Made by a program: the position numbers and the translations under genes. DNA of 64,000 nt, from positions 172,711 to 236,710 of the forward strand of contig NZ_FNYE01000009.1 in the NCBI RefSeq assembly GCF_900108945.1, written 5' to 3'. This DNA comes from Paraburkholderia diazotrophica (lineage in GTDB: Bacteria; Pseudomonadota; Gammaproteobacteria; Burkholderiales; Burkholderiaceae). Below the pieces are notes generated by a model. That model searched no databases, had not been told where the DNA came from, and saw only the letters and a list, made by a program, of their open reading frames with translations. Of the stretch, positions 28,237-36,499 are shown one piece after another. The first letter of the stretch is position 1; every line of letters starts with the position of its first letter.

Positions 28237-29031
28237 TCACAACTCGAACCGGTTCCCCGTTTCGCGCAAGCGACGCATTCCGCTGTCCAGATGCACACGC
28301 CCGCTTTCCTTGTCGCCCAGCCTCATCTGCTCGTACGTGCGTTGCGCAACGTCGTGCGACACGGCCTTGAGCGGGCGATTGCTCTGCATCGCCTTGAGCT
28401 GCACTTCGGCGGCACGCTCCAGATAGTACAGATCGTCCCACGCTTCGGCGATGCTCGCGCCCGCCACCATCACGCCGTGGTTCTTCAGGAAGAGAATGTC
28501 CGCGTCGCCCATTGCCTGCGCGATGCGATCGCCTTCCGAATTGTCGAGCGCGAGGCCGTTGTACTGCTCGTCGACAGCGGTGCGGCCATAGAACTTCAGC
28601 GCGGTTTGTCCGAGCCACAACAGCGGCGGACCTTCGATCAGGCACAGCGCGGTCGCGTTCGGCATATGCGTGTGAAACGCGGCCTTCACGCGTGGCATCG
28701 CGCGATGCAGGCGCGCGTGGATATAAAAGGCAGTCGCCTCGGGCTGGCCGTCGCCGTCGATCACGTTGCCGTCGAAATCGCAGATCAAGAGCCGTGACGC
28801 CGTGATCTCCGAAAACGCAAAGCCGTACGGGTTGACGAAGAAGAGGTCATCGTGCCCCGGCACGACAGCGGAAAAGTGATTGCACACCCCTTCTTCGAAG
28901 CCGTATTGCGCAGCCAGTTGAAAGCAGGCCGCGAGTTCGACGCGAGCGGCGTGCACGGCGTCCGGGTCGAGCGGCGCGCGGTGCGAGACGGCCGTGGTCC
29001 CGACGTTGAGCGTGTTGAGCGTATGAGCCAT
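28237..29031 (-). CDS. Class II aldolase/adducin-family protein
   Basis: 264 residues. Zinc-ligand histidines are in AAFHTHMPNA and FLKNHGVMVAG; NHFSAVVPG and PEATAFYIHARLHRAMP fit the family. Enzymes of this family cleave or decarboxylate small hydroxy acids or sugar phosphates; many members next to non-sugar genes have unknown substrates. The ATG at 29031 is preceded by AAGGGA. It is the second gene of a two-gene unit after a type II HAD hydrolase, 40 bases apart, and the pair is divergent from a LysR regulator. Confidence 0.87.
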   Translation of the reverse strand: MAHTLNTLNVGTTAVSHRAPLDPDAVHAARVELAACFQLAAQYGFEEGVCNHFSAVVPGHDDLFFVNPYGFAFSEITASRLLICDFDGNVIDGDGQPEATAFYIHARLHRAMPRVKAAFHTHMPNATALCLIEGPPLLWLGQTALKFYGRTAVDEQYNGLALDNSEGDRIAQAMGDADILFLKNHGVMVAGASIAEAWDDLYYLERAAEVQLKAMQSNRPLKAVSHDVAQRTYEQMRLGDKESGRVHLDSGMRRLRETGNRFEL

Positions 29032-29071
29032 GAAGAACGATCCCTTGCCTTTGATGTTCACCAGCCGATAT

Positions 29072-29776
29072 TCACCAGCCGAACGATGCGAAGAGCGGCG
29101 GCACGCGGCCGAGCGTCGGCACGATTGCGTCGGGCGTGTAGTCGGGCAAGAGCTTGCGTCCTGTGCCGCGATCGATCCACACACAACGAAAGCCGATATC
29201 GCGCGCGGCCGCATGATCCAGATGCGGACTCGCGCAGATATGCACCACGTCGTCGCGCGATACACCGAGCTGTGCGTGAGCATAGTCGAAAAGCCGGCGG
29301 TCCGGTTTGTACGCGCCCGCTTGCTGCGCGGTGATCACACGATCGATATGGCCGCCGAGTTGCGCGACGTTGCCGGCGATCACGTCATCGTCCGTGTTCG
29401 ACACGATGCATAGACGATAGCCCTTTTCCTTCAACGCGCGCAACGACTCGACCACTTCGGGAAACGGCGGCATCGCGGAGATGTGATCGGTGAGCGTGCC
29501 GATATCGTGATCGTCCACGCGCAGCCCGAATTCGCCGAGCGCGATACGCAGGGCTTCGCCCGCGATTTCGCGAAAGTTGCGATGAGGCGGCGTCTGTTCG
29601 AGCGCATGCTCGTGCCTGTCATAGACGGCGATCAGTTCGCGCGGATCGATCGCCGACGCGCCCTTGCTGGCGAGTATTTCCGCGACGGCGGCCTGCAAGC
29701 CTTCGTCCCATTGAATCAGCGTGCCGTAGCAGTCGAAGGTCAGCCACGAAGGGCGAGGCGTGTTGTCGAGCGACAT
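29072..29776 (-). CDS. HAD hydrolase, haloacid dehalogenase type II family
   Basis: 234 residues. Motif I is LTFDCYGTLIQWD with the Asp nucleophile, motif II is CIVSNTDDD, the lysine is in AGAYKPDRRLFDYA, and the final motif is HICASPHLDHAAARDIG. The family name comes from L-2-haloacid dehalogenases, but many members are phosphatases. The start at 29776 follows AAAGGAACG. It is the first gene of the HAD-aldolase unit and is probably activated by the divergent LysR protein. The real substrate is unknown. Confidence 0.85.
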   Translation of the reverse strand: MSLDNTPRPSWLTFDCYGTLIQWDEGLQAAVAEILASKGASAIDPRELIAVYDRHEHALEQTPPHRNFREIAGEALRIALGEFGLRVDDHDIGTLTDHISAMPPFPEVVESLRALKEKGYRLCIVSNTDDDVIAGNVAQLGGHIDRVITAQQAGAYKPDRRLFDYAHAQLGVSRDDVVHICASPHLDHAAARDIGFRCVWIDRGTGRKLLPDYTPDAIVPTLGRVPPLFASFGW

Positions 29777-29919
29777 GATTCGTTCCTTTGCTGAAGCGTC
29801 GAGATGAACAACAGGGATGAACAAAAAAGGATGAACAGCAGACTAAGCCGCGCGACCGTTATTGGGAAATTAAATTAAAATGCCAGTGTCAGTGGAAACG
29901 TAAATATGAGGCGCCCGCC

Positions 29920-30768
29920 ATGCTCGATCTCGATCTGTTGAACACGCTCGTGTGCGTCGTCGACGAAGGCAGTTTCACTCGGGCCGGCGATCGCGTGCAT
30001 CGCACGCAATCGACCGTCAGCCAGCAGGTGCGGCGTCTCGAAGAGATGGTGGGCCGCACGCTGCTTCTGCGAGACCGCACGGGCAATCAGGTCACGGCAA
30101 CGGAACACGGCGAACTGCTCGCGCAATACGCGCGGCGTCTAATCGCACTGTCGCAGGAAGCACAGGACGCGCTCGCGAGCGACGCGTGGCGCACGCCGAT
30201 CCGCATCGGCGTGCCGGAAGATTTCGACGCGAAGCGCATGGCGTCGATTCTTTCCGGCTTCGTCAGGGAAAGGCCGGAAGCGCGGCTCGAAACGGTTGCG
30301 GGCATGAGCGCGGATCTGCATCGCAAGCTGTCGGGCGGCGAGATCGAAATTGCGCTCGTGAAGCGCGAGCCGGGAAGCGGCCAGTGTCTTGCGTCATGGC
30401 CCGAGTCGCTGGTGTGGGTGCGCGGCCGCGAGATCGAAGTGCCCGACGAGGGCGGCGAGCCGATTCCGCTCGCGCTCTTTCCGCAAGGCTGCGTCTACCG
30501 GCTGCGCGCGATCCGCTGCCTCGACCAGGCGCAGCGCAGCTGGCGCGTGGCGTTCGGCAGTCACAGCCTGACGGGCATTCAGGCGGCGGTCTCATCCGGT
30601 CTGGGCATCACCGTGCTGCCGACGACGGCCGTTCTTTCCGAGCACAGCGTGTGCTTCGAGTTGCCGCGTCTGCCGCCGACGGAGCTTGCATTGATCGGCG
30701 CGGGCGGCACGATGAATGCTACGCAGTCCGCGTTGGTGGACTTCCTGCGCGAAGCGGTGACGATCTAG
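29920..30768 (+). CDS. LysR-family transcriptional regulator
   Basis: 282 residues. The N-terminal helix-turn-helix is clear (LDLLNTLVCVVDEGSFTRAGDRVHRTQSTVSQQVRRLEEMVG), followed by the periplasmic-binding-protein-like effector domain (PIRIGVPEDFDAKRMASIL; GLGITVLPTTAV). It should control the divergent HAD-aldolase genes; the AT-rich spacer at about 29860-29890 is where a T-N11-A site would be expected. The effector is unknown. Confidence 0.9.
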   Translation: MLDLDLLNTLVCVVDEGSFTRAGDRVHRTQSTVSQQVRRLEEMVGRTLLLRDRTGNQVTATEHGELLAQYARRLIALSQEAQDALASDAWRTPIRIGVPEDFDAKRMASILSGFVRERPEARLETVAGMSADLHRKLSGGEIEIALVKREPGSGQCLASWPESLVWVRGREIEVPDEGGEPIPLALFPQGCVYRLRAIRCLDQAQRSWRVAFGSHSLTGIQAAVSSGLGITVLPTTAVLSEHSVCFELPRLPPTELALIGAGGTMNATQSALVDFLREAVTI

Positions 30769-30857
30769 CCGCTTGCGGCGAAACGACCTCGCGAGCGCTT
30801 CGCCTATTCTTTTCGTATGGCAGGTCATGTCTGCCGACGATTTGAAAGGGGACGCTC

Positions 30858-31832
30858 ATGGCCGTACTGCAAGGTTTCGTCGGATGCATCGGCAATACGC
30901 CGCTCATCAGGCTCGCGGCGCTCAGCAAGGAGACCGGCTGCGAGATTCTCGGCAAGGCCGAATTTCTCAATCCGGGCGGTTCCGTGAAAGACCGCGCTGC
31001 GCTCTACATCATCCAGGACGCCGAGCGGCGCGGCGCGCTTAAGCCCGGCGGCACGGTCGTCGAAGGGACGGCGGGCAATACGGGCATCGGCCTCGCGCAT
31101 ATCTGCGCGGCGCGGGGCTATCGCTGCGTAATTGTGATTCCCGATACGCAATCGCCCGCGAAAATGGAGCTTTTGCGCGTTCTCGGCGCGGAAGTGCGGC
31201 CCGTGCCCGCTGCGCCGTACAAAGACCCGAACAACTATCAGAAGATCGCCGGCCGTCTCGCGCAGGAAATGGACAACGCGATCTGGGCCAACCAGTTCGA
31301 CAACCTCGTGAACCGGCAGGCGCACTACGAGACGACGGGCCCGGAAATCTGGCGCGATACGGCGGGCAAGGTCGACGCGTTCGTGTGCTCGACGGGCACG
31401 GGCGGCACGCTCGCCGGCGTGAGCCGCTTTCTGAAGGAAAAGAGCCCCGGCGTGCGGATCGTGCTCGCCGATCCGCACGGAAGCGGGCTCTACAGCTTCG
31501 TGAAGACGGGGGAAATCAAGGTGGAAGGCAGTTCGATCACCGAGGGCATCGGCTCATCGCGTGTCACGGCGAACCTCGAAGGCACGGCAATCGACGACGC
31601 GTGCCGCATCGACGACCCGTCGTGCGTGACGATGGTGTACCGGTTGCTGCGCGAGGAAGGGCTGTATGTCGGCGGATCGACGGGCATCAACGTTGCAGCC
31701 GCCGTATCGCTCGCGCGGCAGATGGGGCCGGGTCATACGATCGTGACGCTGCTGTGCGATCGCGGCGAGCTGTATCGCAGCCGGCTGTTCAATCTCGAAT
31801 GGCTGAAGGAGAAAGGACTGACGCCCGGCTGA
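30858..31832 (+). CDS. cysK: Cysteine synthase A (O-acetylserine sulfhydrylase)
   Basis: 324 residues, fold type II PLP enzyme. The PLP lysine is in KAEFLNPGGSVKDRAA; the substrate loop is EGTAGNTGIGLA, the phosphate-binding glycine loop is STGTGGTLAG, and GGSTGINVAAAV is the C-terminal active-site serine region. It makes cysteine from O-acetylserine and sulfide. TAGNTG instead of TSGNTG is a variant shared with some cysteine synthase/cystathionine beta-synthase-like branches. AAAGGGG precedes the ATG. It stands alone 90 bases after the LysR gene. Confidence 0.9.
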   Translation: MAVLQGFVGCIGNTPLIRLAALSKETGCEILGKAEFLNPGGSVKDRAALYIIQDAERRGALKPGGTVVEGTAGNTGIGLAHICAARGYRCVIVIPDTQSPAKMELLRVLGAEVRPVPAAPYKDPNNYQKIAGRLAQEMDNAIWANQFDNLVNRQAHYETTGPEIWRDTAGKVDAFVCSTGTGGTLAGVSRFLKEKSPGVRIVLADPHGSGLYSFVKTGEIKVEGSSITEGIGSSRVTANLEGTAIDDACRIDDPSCVTMVYRLLREEGLYVGGSTGINVAAAVSLARQMGPGHTIVTLLCDRGELYRSRLFNLEWLKEKGLTPG

Positions 31833-32043
31833 GCGCCTGGTGCGCTTCGCGAAGAGGCAACCTAACGCAACGCAACGCGATGCAACCGGATGTGCAGCGA
31901 TGCGGGCATCGGCTGGCGGCGCACAGGCATGCAGCCGCGCGTCATACCGACGCCAACCTGCTTTTCACCCGCGAGCGAACTATCCTGAAAGGATGCAGCC
32001 GAACTTATTTCCCTCTCTCCGTGTGTTCGAAAGGAGGTGCGCC

Positions 32044-32529
32044 ATGTCAATGTCTGCAACGCTCGAGGACTGCCTGCGCAACAAGGGCTCCCGGTACGAA
32101 ATCCTGCGCCATCCGTACAGCCATTCCAGCATGGAAACGGCGGCGGCCGCCCATATTCCCGGCGATCGTCTCGCGAAGACCGTGCTGTTCGAAGACGAGC
32201 AAGGCTATATCGCCGCCGTGCTGCCGTCGACCTATGCGGTGAGGCTATCCGAGCTTTGGTCGAAAACGGGACGCCGTCTGTCGCTCGCCAAAGAAATCGA
32301 TCTGCGCGAACTGTTCAAGGACTGCGAATACGGCGCGCTGCCGCCCGTATGTTCCGCCTATGGCATGAAAACCTATCTCGACGAAAGCCTGGCCCGTCAG
32401 CCGGACGTCTACTTCGAGGCGGGCAATCACGAGGAACTGGTGCACATGGACGCCGAGCAGTTCCTCGCGCTGATGGACAGCGCAGAGCGCGCGCATTTCG
32501 GACGCCGGATGCACGGGATGACCGTGTGA
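32044..32529 (+). CDS. YbaK/ProX-type aminoacyl-tRNA deacylase
   Basis: 161 residues. The YbaK/EbsC fold is recognisable (HSSMETAAAAHIPGDRLAKTVLFED, VLPSTYAVRLSEL, conserved Lys in LAKTVLF, CEYGALPPVCSAYGMKTYLDES). These proteins hydrolyse mischarged tRNA in trans. An ideal Shine-Dalgarno, AAGGAGGTG at 32031-32039, fixes the start at 32044. It is monocistronic. A short GC hairpin (GCGGCTGG with CCAGCCGC at 32571-32594) follows the gene, without a T-tract. Confidence 0.87.
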   Translation: MSMSATLEDCLRNKGSRYEILRHPYSHSSMETAAAAHIPGDRLAKTVLFEDEQGYIAAVLPSTYAVRLSELWSKTGRRLSLAKEIDLRELFKDCEYGALPPVCSAYGMKTYLDESLARQPDVYFEAGNHEELVHMDAEQFLALMDSAERAHFGRRMHGMTV

Positions 32530-32612
32530 GCGCAAGCCCTCCGGGGCCGATGGATGTCGGTTCGCCGTACGCGGCTGGCTATGCGGCCAGCCGCTGATCG
32601 GCGTCTATCTTT

Positions 32613-33293
32613 TCATCGCCAGCCATACCCGTAATAGCGCGGCCGATAAACGGGCCACGTAGCCGCGTACTGCGCGGGCACGACCTGCTGCACGACAGGC
32701 GGACTCACGTAGACGGGCTGATAGACGGGGACGTACTGCACAGGCGGGGGCGGCTGATAAGGCTGAAAGACGACGGTGCCCGGTTCTTCGGCGGGTTCGT
32801 CGTAGACGGGCGCCTGAGCATACATGGGCGCGGGCCGATAGCGCGGCCGCGGCGCAGGCGCATACTGCACGGGCGCTGCTTCGTCGTCATACGCCGGCTG
32901 GGTTTGCAGCGGCTGCTGGGCGACGCGCGGCTGACTGACGCGTCTCACCTGAGCTGCGTCGTCGCCGGGCGCACCGGACGGCAAGGGCGGAGGCTGCTGC
33001 ACCGACGCTTTCGACGATTGCTTCAGCTGTTCCTTCAACGACGCATACGTCTCGGCATCCTCCTTGGCGCGGGCGTTGTAGCCGTTGTGATAGGCATCGC
33101 TCAGATCCTTCATGCGCGCCTTGTTTTCGTCGTCGGCAGTCATCTGCTCCTCGCCCGGATCGAGCGATGCATTGCTGACGCCCCCATTGTCATAGGCCGA
33201 CTTCGGTCCATCGGCCCACGCGGTAGCGGACAGCAGGGCCGGCACCAGGGTCGCGGTCAACGCCGCGGACCCGAGCAATGTCCTGATTCTCAT
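32613..33293 (-). CDS. Proline/tyrosine-rich secreted protein of unknown function
   Basis: 226 residues with a signal peptide (ending SATAWADG). The middle part is helical and charged (DDENKARMKDLSDAYHNGYNARAKED), the second half is low-complexity and rich in Pro, Tyr, Gln and Val (PPPPVQYVPVYQPVYVSPPVVQ split over residues 170-215) and ends GYGWR. No enzyme family is recognised. It could be an envelope or surface structural protein. Start at 33293 chosen because of AGGT spacing and signal peptide; an in-frame ATG at 33332 exists. Confidence 0.75.
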   Translation of the reverse strand: MRIRTLLGSAALTATLVPALLSATAWADGPKSAYDNGGVSNASLDPGEEQMTADDENKARMKDLSDAYHNGYNARAKEDAETYASLKEQLKQSSKASVQQPPPLPSGAPGDDAAQVRRVSQPRVAQQPLQTQPAYDDEAAPVQYAPAPRPRYRPAPMYAQAPVYDEPAEEPGTVVFQPYQPPPPVQYVPVYQPVYVSPPVVQQVVPAQYAATWPVYRPRYYGYGWR

Positions 33294-33767
33294 GGTTGTT
33301 ACCTCGCCTGTGGTCGTACACGGCAAACGCAAGTCAATGCCAATGTCCCGTTATGCTCCCCGATCGCATTCCGCCTCCCTGCGGAAACATCCCGAAACGC
33401 TTCATGCTGCGCCCTCGTAGTTGCACTATCAGGACTTCCACCAGGCGCCGCATCGGGCCTGGCTTCATCGGACGGTCAGCATGATGTGGCTTAACTTGCC
33501 AGCATTCACGCGCGCGAGATGCGCTTTAGCACACATAGCGCTTCAGATATTCGGCTGTCGAAAGCGAGGCGCGCGTAAGCGGGAAATGCTGTACGGGCGT
33601 GCCGCATTGCACGGCGCGAGGCGCGGATGGAAGGATGGCTGGAGTGCGCTGCGCGCTCGGCATGGCCATGTCTTCGACAGTGCAACCATGCCGACGCGCT
33701 CGGGCAATCGATACGGCAAGAGGACGCCGCCGCGAGCGTGAGCGATACACAGGACCGCGCAAGGCGA
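33294..33767. other. Intergenic region between the proline-rich protein and FNR genes
   Basis: About 470 bases with no supported gene; frames on either strand lack ribosome binding sites and recognisable products. No terminator with a clear T-tract and no operator-like palindrome was seen. Confidence 0.45.
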
Positions 33768-34541
33768 TCAAACCCGCGCCAGCGCCTCGGCATCGACGAT
33801 GCGAATCGTCTTGCCGTTCGCGTTGACGAGCCGTTCACGCTGGAACTTCGAGAACATGCGGCTCACGGTTTCGAGCTTCATCCCGAGATAGCAGCCGATT
33901 TCTTCGCGCGTCATGCGCAGATGAAATTCGGCAGCCGAGAATCCGCGTGCCTTGAAGCGCCGCGACAGATTGAGGAGGAACGTCGCGACGCGCTGCTCGG
34001 CCGTCATGGTGCCGAGCAGCATCATCTGGCTCGATTCGCGCACGATCTCGCCGCTCATCATCTGATAGATGTGATGCTGCATCGACTTCATCTCGTGGCA
34101 GAGCACTTCGAGTTGCGCGAACGGAATGATGCAGACGACGCTATCTTCCAGTGCGATCGCATCGCAGTTGTGATGACCCGCGCAGACGCCGTCGAGGCCC
34201 AGCGACTCGCCCGCGATCTGGAAGCCCGTCACATGCTCGCGGCCATCGCGATGCATGACGACCGTCTTGAACGAGCCGGCGCGCACCGCGTAGATACTCT
34301 GGAACGCATCGCCGGAGCGATAGAGCGTCTCGCCGCGCTTGACGGAACGCGTCGAGCAAATGATCGAATCGAGTCTGGCCAGTTCGTCGGCGGTCAACTC
34401 CGGAGGCATGCAGACGGCCCGCATCGAACAGGCGGAGCAGCGGGTCGCGCGCACGGGCGCCGGCTGCACGGGCCGGATCGGCACGATCTTGGGGGCGCGC
34501 GTCAGCGGGTGGTCGGATACTTGAGCGGTTGCGGCAAGCAT
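33768..34541 (-). CDS. fnr: FNR/ANR-type oxygen-sensing regulator with 4Fe-4S cluster
   Basis: 257 residues. Cysteines 35, 38 and 44 (CSACSMRAVC) plus Cys137 (SVVCIIPF) correspond to the four cluster ligands of E. coli FNR. A cyclic-nucleotide-like fold follows, then a helix-turn-helix with LETVSRMFSKF, whose Glu-Ser-Arg residues read TTGAT-N4-ATCAA sites. It activates anaerobic or microaerobic genes when the cluster is intact. A GTG at 34562 is in frame, but ATG 34541 is preferred because AGGAG lies six bases before it. It is cotranscribed with the receiver gene, 17 bases apart. Confidence 0.9.
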   Translation of the reverse strand: MLAATAQVSDHPLTRAPKIVPIRPVQPAPVRATRCSACSMRAVCMPPELTADELARLDSIICSTRSVKRGETLYRSGDAFQSIYAVRAGSFKTVVMHRDGREHVTGFQIAGESLGLDGVCAGHHNCDAIALEDSVVCIIPFAQLEVLCHEMKSMQHHIYQMMSGEIVRESSQMMLLGTMTAEQRVATFLLNLSRRFKARGFSAAEFHLRMTREEIGCYLGMKLETVSRMFSKFQRERLVNANGKTIRIVDAEALARV

Positions 34542-34558
34542 GGTCAGCTCCTGTTCAT

Positions 34559-34963
34559 TCACGCGCGCGCGCGGCGCGACTGTGCAATGGCCTGAATGGC
34601 GCGGCAGGCTGCATCGAATTCGGCTGTCTTGTCGAAGAAGAGGTCAGCGCCTGCCGCCGCGCACGCATCGCGAAATGCGCACGCAGTGTGGTTCGTCAAA
34701 ACGATCTTGATGATGGAGGGTCGAGCGCGGGAGAGCGCTTCGATGAGCGCAAGGCTGCTTCCCCCAGCGAGGCGCACGTCCATCACGACGATATCCGCGT
34801 GCGACTCCAGGATGCCTTCCAGCGCTTCGTCCACATCTTCGCCTTCGCCCGCGATCTCGACGCCGGCAATCGCGCCGAGCAGGCGCGCGAGGCGTCGCCT
34901 GACCTCGATCGCGTCGTCGACGAGATAGACCTTCGATACGGTGGTTGATGTGGCGGCATCCAT
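34559..34963 (-). CDS. Stand-alone response-regulator receiver domain
   Basis: 134 residues, one REC domain only: acidic pair in VYLVDDAIEVRRRL, phospho-acceptor Asp in DIVVMDVRLAGGSS, Thr/Ser in KIVLTNHT and Lys in ADLFFDKTAEF. There is no output domain, so it probably acts through protein contacts, for example with a histidine kinase not present here. It is the first gene of a two-gene unit with fnr. The upstream divergent region has a perfect palindrome and an FNR box. Confidence 0.88.
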   Translation of the reverse strand: MDAATSTTVSKVYLVDDAIEVRRRLARLLGAIAGVEIAGEGEDVDEALEGILESHADIVVMDVRLAGGSSLALIEALSRARPSIIKIVLTNHTACAFRDACAAAGADLFFDKTAEFDAACRAIQAIAQSRRARA

Positions 34964-35041
34964 GCAATCAGTATCGACGGTCGTATCTCAAAAAAGTATC
35001 GGCGGCGCTTTAACCGCGCCTAGGAGGTTCGGCAGGCGTTA

Positions 35042-35055
35042 TAGGAATATTCCTA
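35042..35055. promoter_or_regulatory. Perfect 14-bp palindrome in the REC-fnr/usp divergent promoter
   Basis: TAGGAATATTCCTA is a perfect dyad 79 bases upstream of the receiver start codon and 181 bases upstream of the usp gene. It looks like a transcription factor site. It is not an FNR box, and no second copy was noticed in the window. Confidence 0.6.
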
Positions 35056-35132
35056 CAAGCCGAACGACGCGCCCGCTCCTGTGGACCGCGAGTCCATGCC
35101 GTCGCGATGAGCGTATGCTGGTCTGAATGGCG

Positions 35133-35146
35133 TTGACCTGTATCAA
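35133..35146 (+). promoter_or_regulatory. FNR-box-like site upstream of the first usp gene
   Basis: TTGACCTGTATCAA matches the TTGAT-N4-ATCAA consensus at nine of ten positions. It lies about 97 bases before the ATG of the usp gene at 35237 and 170 bases before the receiver gene on the other strand. Confidence 0.65.
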
Positions 35147-35236
35147 TCGGGAATTCTGTCGCCGAAGGACACTGTGGTCGCACGTGGGCGACATTGCCCA
35201 TGTCGGGCAACGCGTGCGTATGTCGGGGAGGTCATC

Positions 35237-35707
35237 ATGTATCAACGAATACTGGTTGCGATCGACGGCAGTCCGAGCGCAGAACGCGCGCTGGGCGAAG
35301 CCGTCAAGCTCGCGCAACTGTCGAACGGCACGATCGAGGCGCTGTGCGTGCTGGATCGCGGCAAATGGCCCGCTGAAGCGAATCCGCTCAACGCCGAACC
35401 CGCGCCTGCCGGGCTCGCGAACGACGCGGCCGCCGCAGCGCTCGCCGTCGCGGAGCGGATGTTCGAGGAAGCGGGCGTGCGCGGCAGCGTGCGGGCCATC
35501 GATGCGTATGCGGAAAACGTGTCCGCCGTGCTCGCGCGGGTCGCGGACGAATGCGAAGCCGATCTCATCGTGATGGGCACGCATGGGCGGCGCGGCGTGC
35601 AGCGTTTTCTGCTCGGCAGCGTGGCGGAATCGCTGGTCCGCTCGACGGATATACCCGTGCTCATCGTGCGCCACGATTCCTCCGAGCAATCGCCGTCGCA
35701 GACCTGA
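35237..35707 (+). CDS. Universal stress protein (UspA family)
   Basis: 156 residues, single Usp domain. It begins YQRILVAIDGSPSAERAL and has the ATP-binding motif G-2x-G-9x-G-S in MGTHGRRGVQRFLLGSVAES, so it belongs to the nucleotide-binding branch. Such proteins aid survival under oxygen limitation and energy stress. GGGAGGT precedes the ATG at 35237. An FNR-like site is upstream, in keeping with its place beside fnr. Confidence 0.9.
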   Translation: MYQRILVAIDGSPSAERALGEAVKLAQLSNGTIEALCVLDRGKWPAEANPLNAEPAPAGLANDAAAAALAVAERMFEEAGVRGSVRAIDAYAENVSAVLARVADECEADLIVMGTHGRRGVQRFLLGSVAESLVRSTDIPVLIVRHDSSEQSPSQT

Positions 35708-35734
35708 AGTGGGCGACCTGGCGGGCCGCCGCGT

Positions 35735-35760
35735 AGTGACACCGCGGCAGTGACACCGCG
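35735..35760. repeat. 12-bp direct repeat between usp and flavodoxin genes
   Basis: AGTGACACCGCG occurs at 35735-35746 and again at 35749-35760, separated by two bases. The next element, ten bases on, is an FNR-box-like site. Confidence 0.88.
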
Positions 35761-35769
35761 CGTACGCGA

Positions 35770-35783
35770 TTGATCTGGATCAC
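35770..35783 (+). promoter_or_regulatory. FNR-box-like site upstream of the flavodoxin gene
   Basis: TTGATCTGGATCAC matches the FNR consensus at nine of ten positions. A TAAGCT element lies at 35805-35810, about 30 bases from the dyad centre, which is the spacing expected for a class II activated promoter. Confidence 0.68.
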
Positions 35784-35854
35784 GAATGCATCGGGCGAGG
35801 CGCTTAAGCTGAATGCAGATGGCGCCTCGGAATGCGCCTGAACGGAGAACCGCC

Positions 35855-36382
35855 ATGTCCGCGCAATGCAGGATTCTCGTGGTGTATTACTCGCGCAGCG
35901 GCACGACGCAGCGCATCGCGGAGTTGCTTGCATCCGAGCTCTGCGCCGACCTCGAGGCGATACGCGAGCCGGGCGAACTTGCGGCGCGTGCGGGGGCGCG
36001 CGGCTATGTGCGCTCGCTGATCGACGTGCTGTGCCACCGGCAGGTCAAGGTGATGCCGCGCATACACGATCTGTCCGCATACGATGCCGTCATCGTCGGC
36101 TCTCCCGTGTGGGCGAGCCATGCTTCCGCGCCTGCGCTCGCGTGGCTCAAGCAACATGGCACGGCGATCCGGCATCTCGCGCTGTTCTGCTCGCTGGGCG
36201 GGAGCGGCAGCGAGTCCGCGCTGGAGCAGATGGCGAAGGCAGCGGGCAAATCGCCGCTGGCCACTTGCGCGATTACGGCTCGCGATTTGCAGCGGCGCAT
36301 CGACGGCACGAAACGCCAGGGATTTGGGCAGAAGATCAGGCACAGGCTGGCGAAACTGCACGAGGCCGAATGGATGGCTTAA
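35855..36382 (+). CDS. Flavodoxin-fold protein (WrbA/NAD(P)H:quinone reductase-like)
   Basis: 175 residues. The N-terminal FMN phosphate loop is VVYYSRSGTTQRIAELL, followed by a second cofactor loop GSPVWASHASAPALAWLK and FCSLGGSGSESAL. It is a short-chain flavodoxin-like protein probably moving electrons in the cytoplasm under low oxygen. The start at 35855 follows CGGAGAA; a longer frame from 35813 would overlap the promoter. It lies between two usp genes and under an FNR-like box. Confidence 0.83.
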   Translation: MSAQCRILVVYYSRSGTTQRIAELLASELCADLEAIREPGELAARAGARGYVRSLIDVLCHRQVKVMPRIHDLSAYDAVIVGSPVWASHASAPALAWLKQHGTAIRHLALFCSLGGSGSESALEQMAKAAGKSPLATCAITARDLQRRIDGTKRQGFGQKIRHRLAKLHEAEWMA

Positions 36383-36499
36383 ATCGCGCATGGGGAAACG
36401 CGCTGAATGAGCGATCGGAGCGGTCGTCGCATTGCGTCAATTTTTTATCGGCAGGTCGTCACGTTTTCAACGTCCACGAGCACATCAAGGAGGTTCACC

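Noticed and set aside
34542..34562. GTG at 34562 as start of the FNR gene
   Set aside because: No ribosome binding site; the ATG at 34541 has AGGAG at ideal distance.
36431..36450. FNR box before the usp gene at 36500
   Set aside because: TTGCG and a nearby TCAA do not form a dyad with the right spacing.
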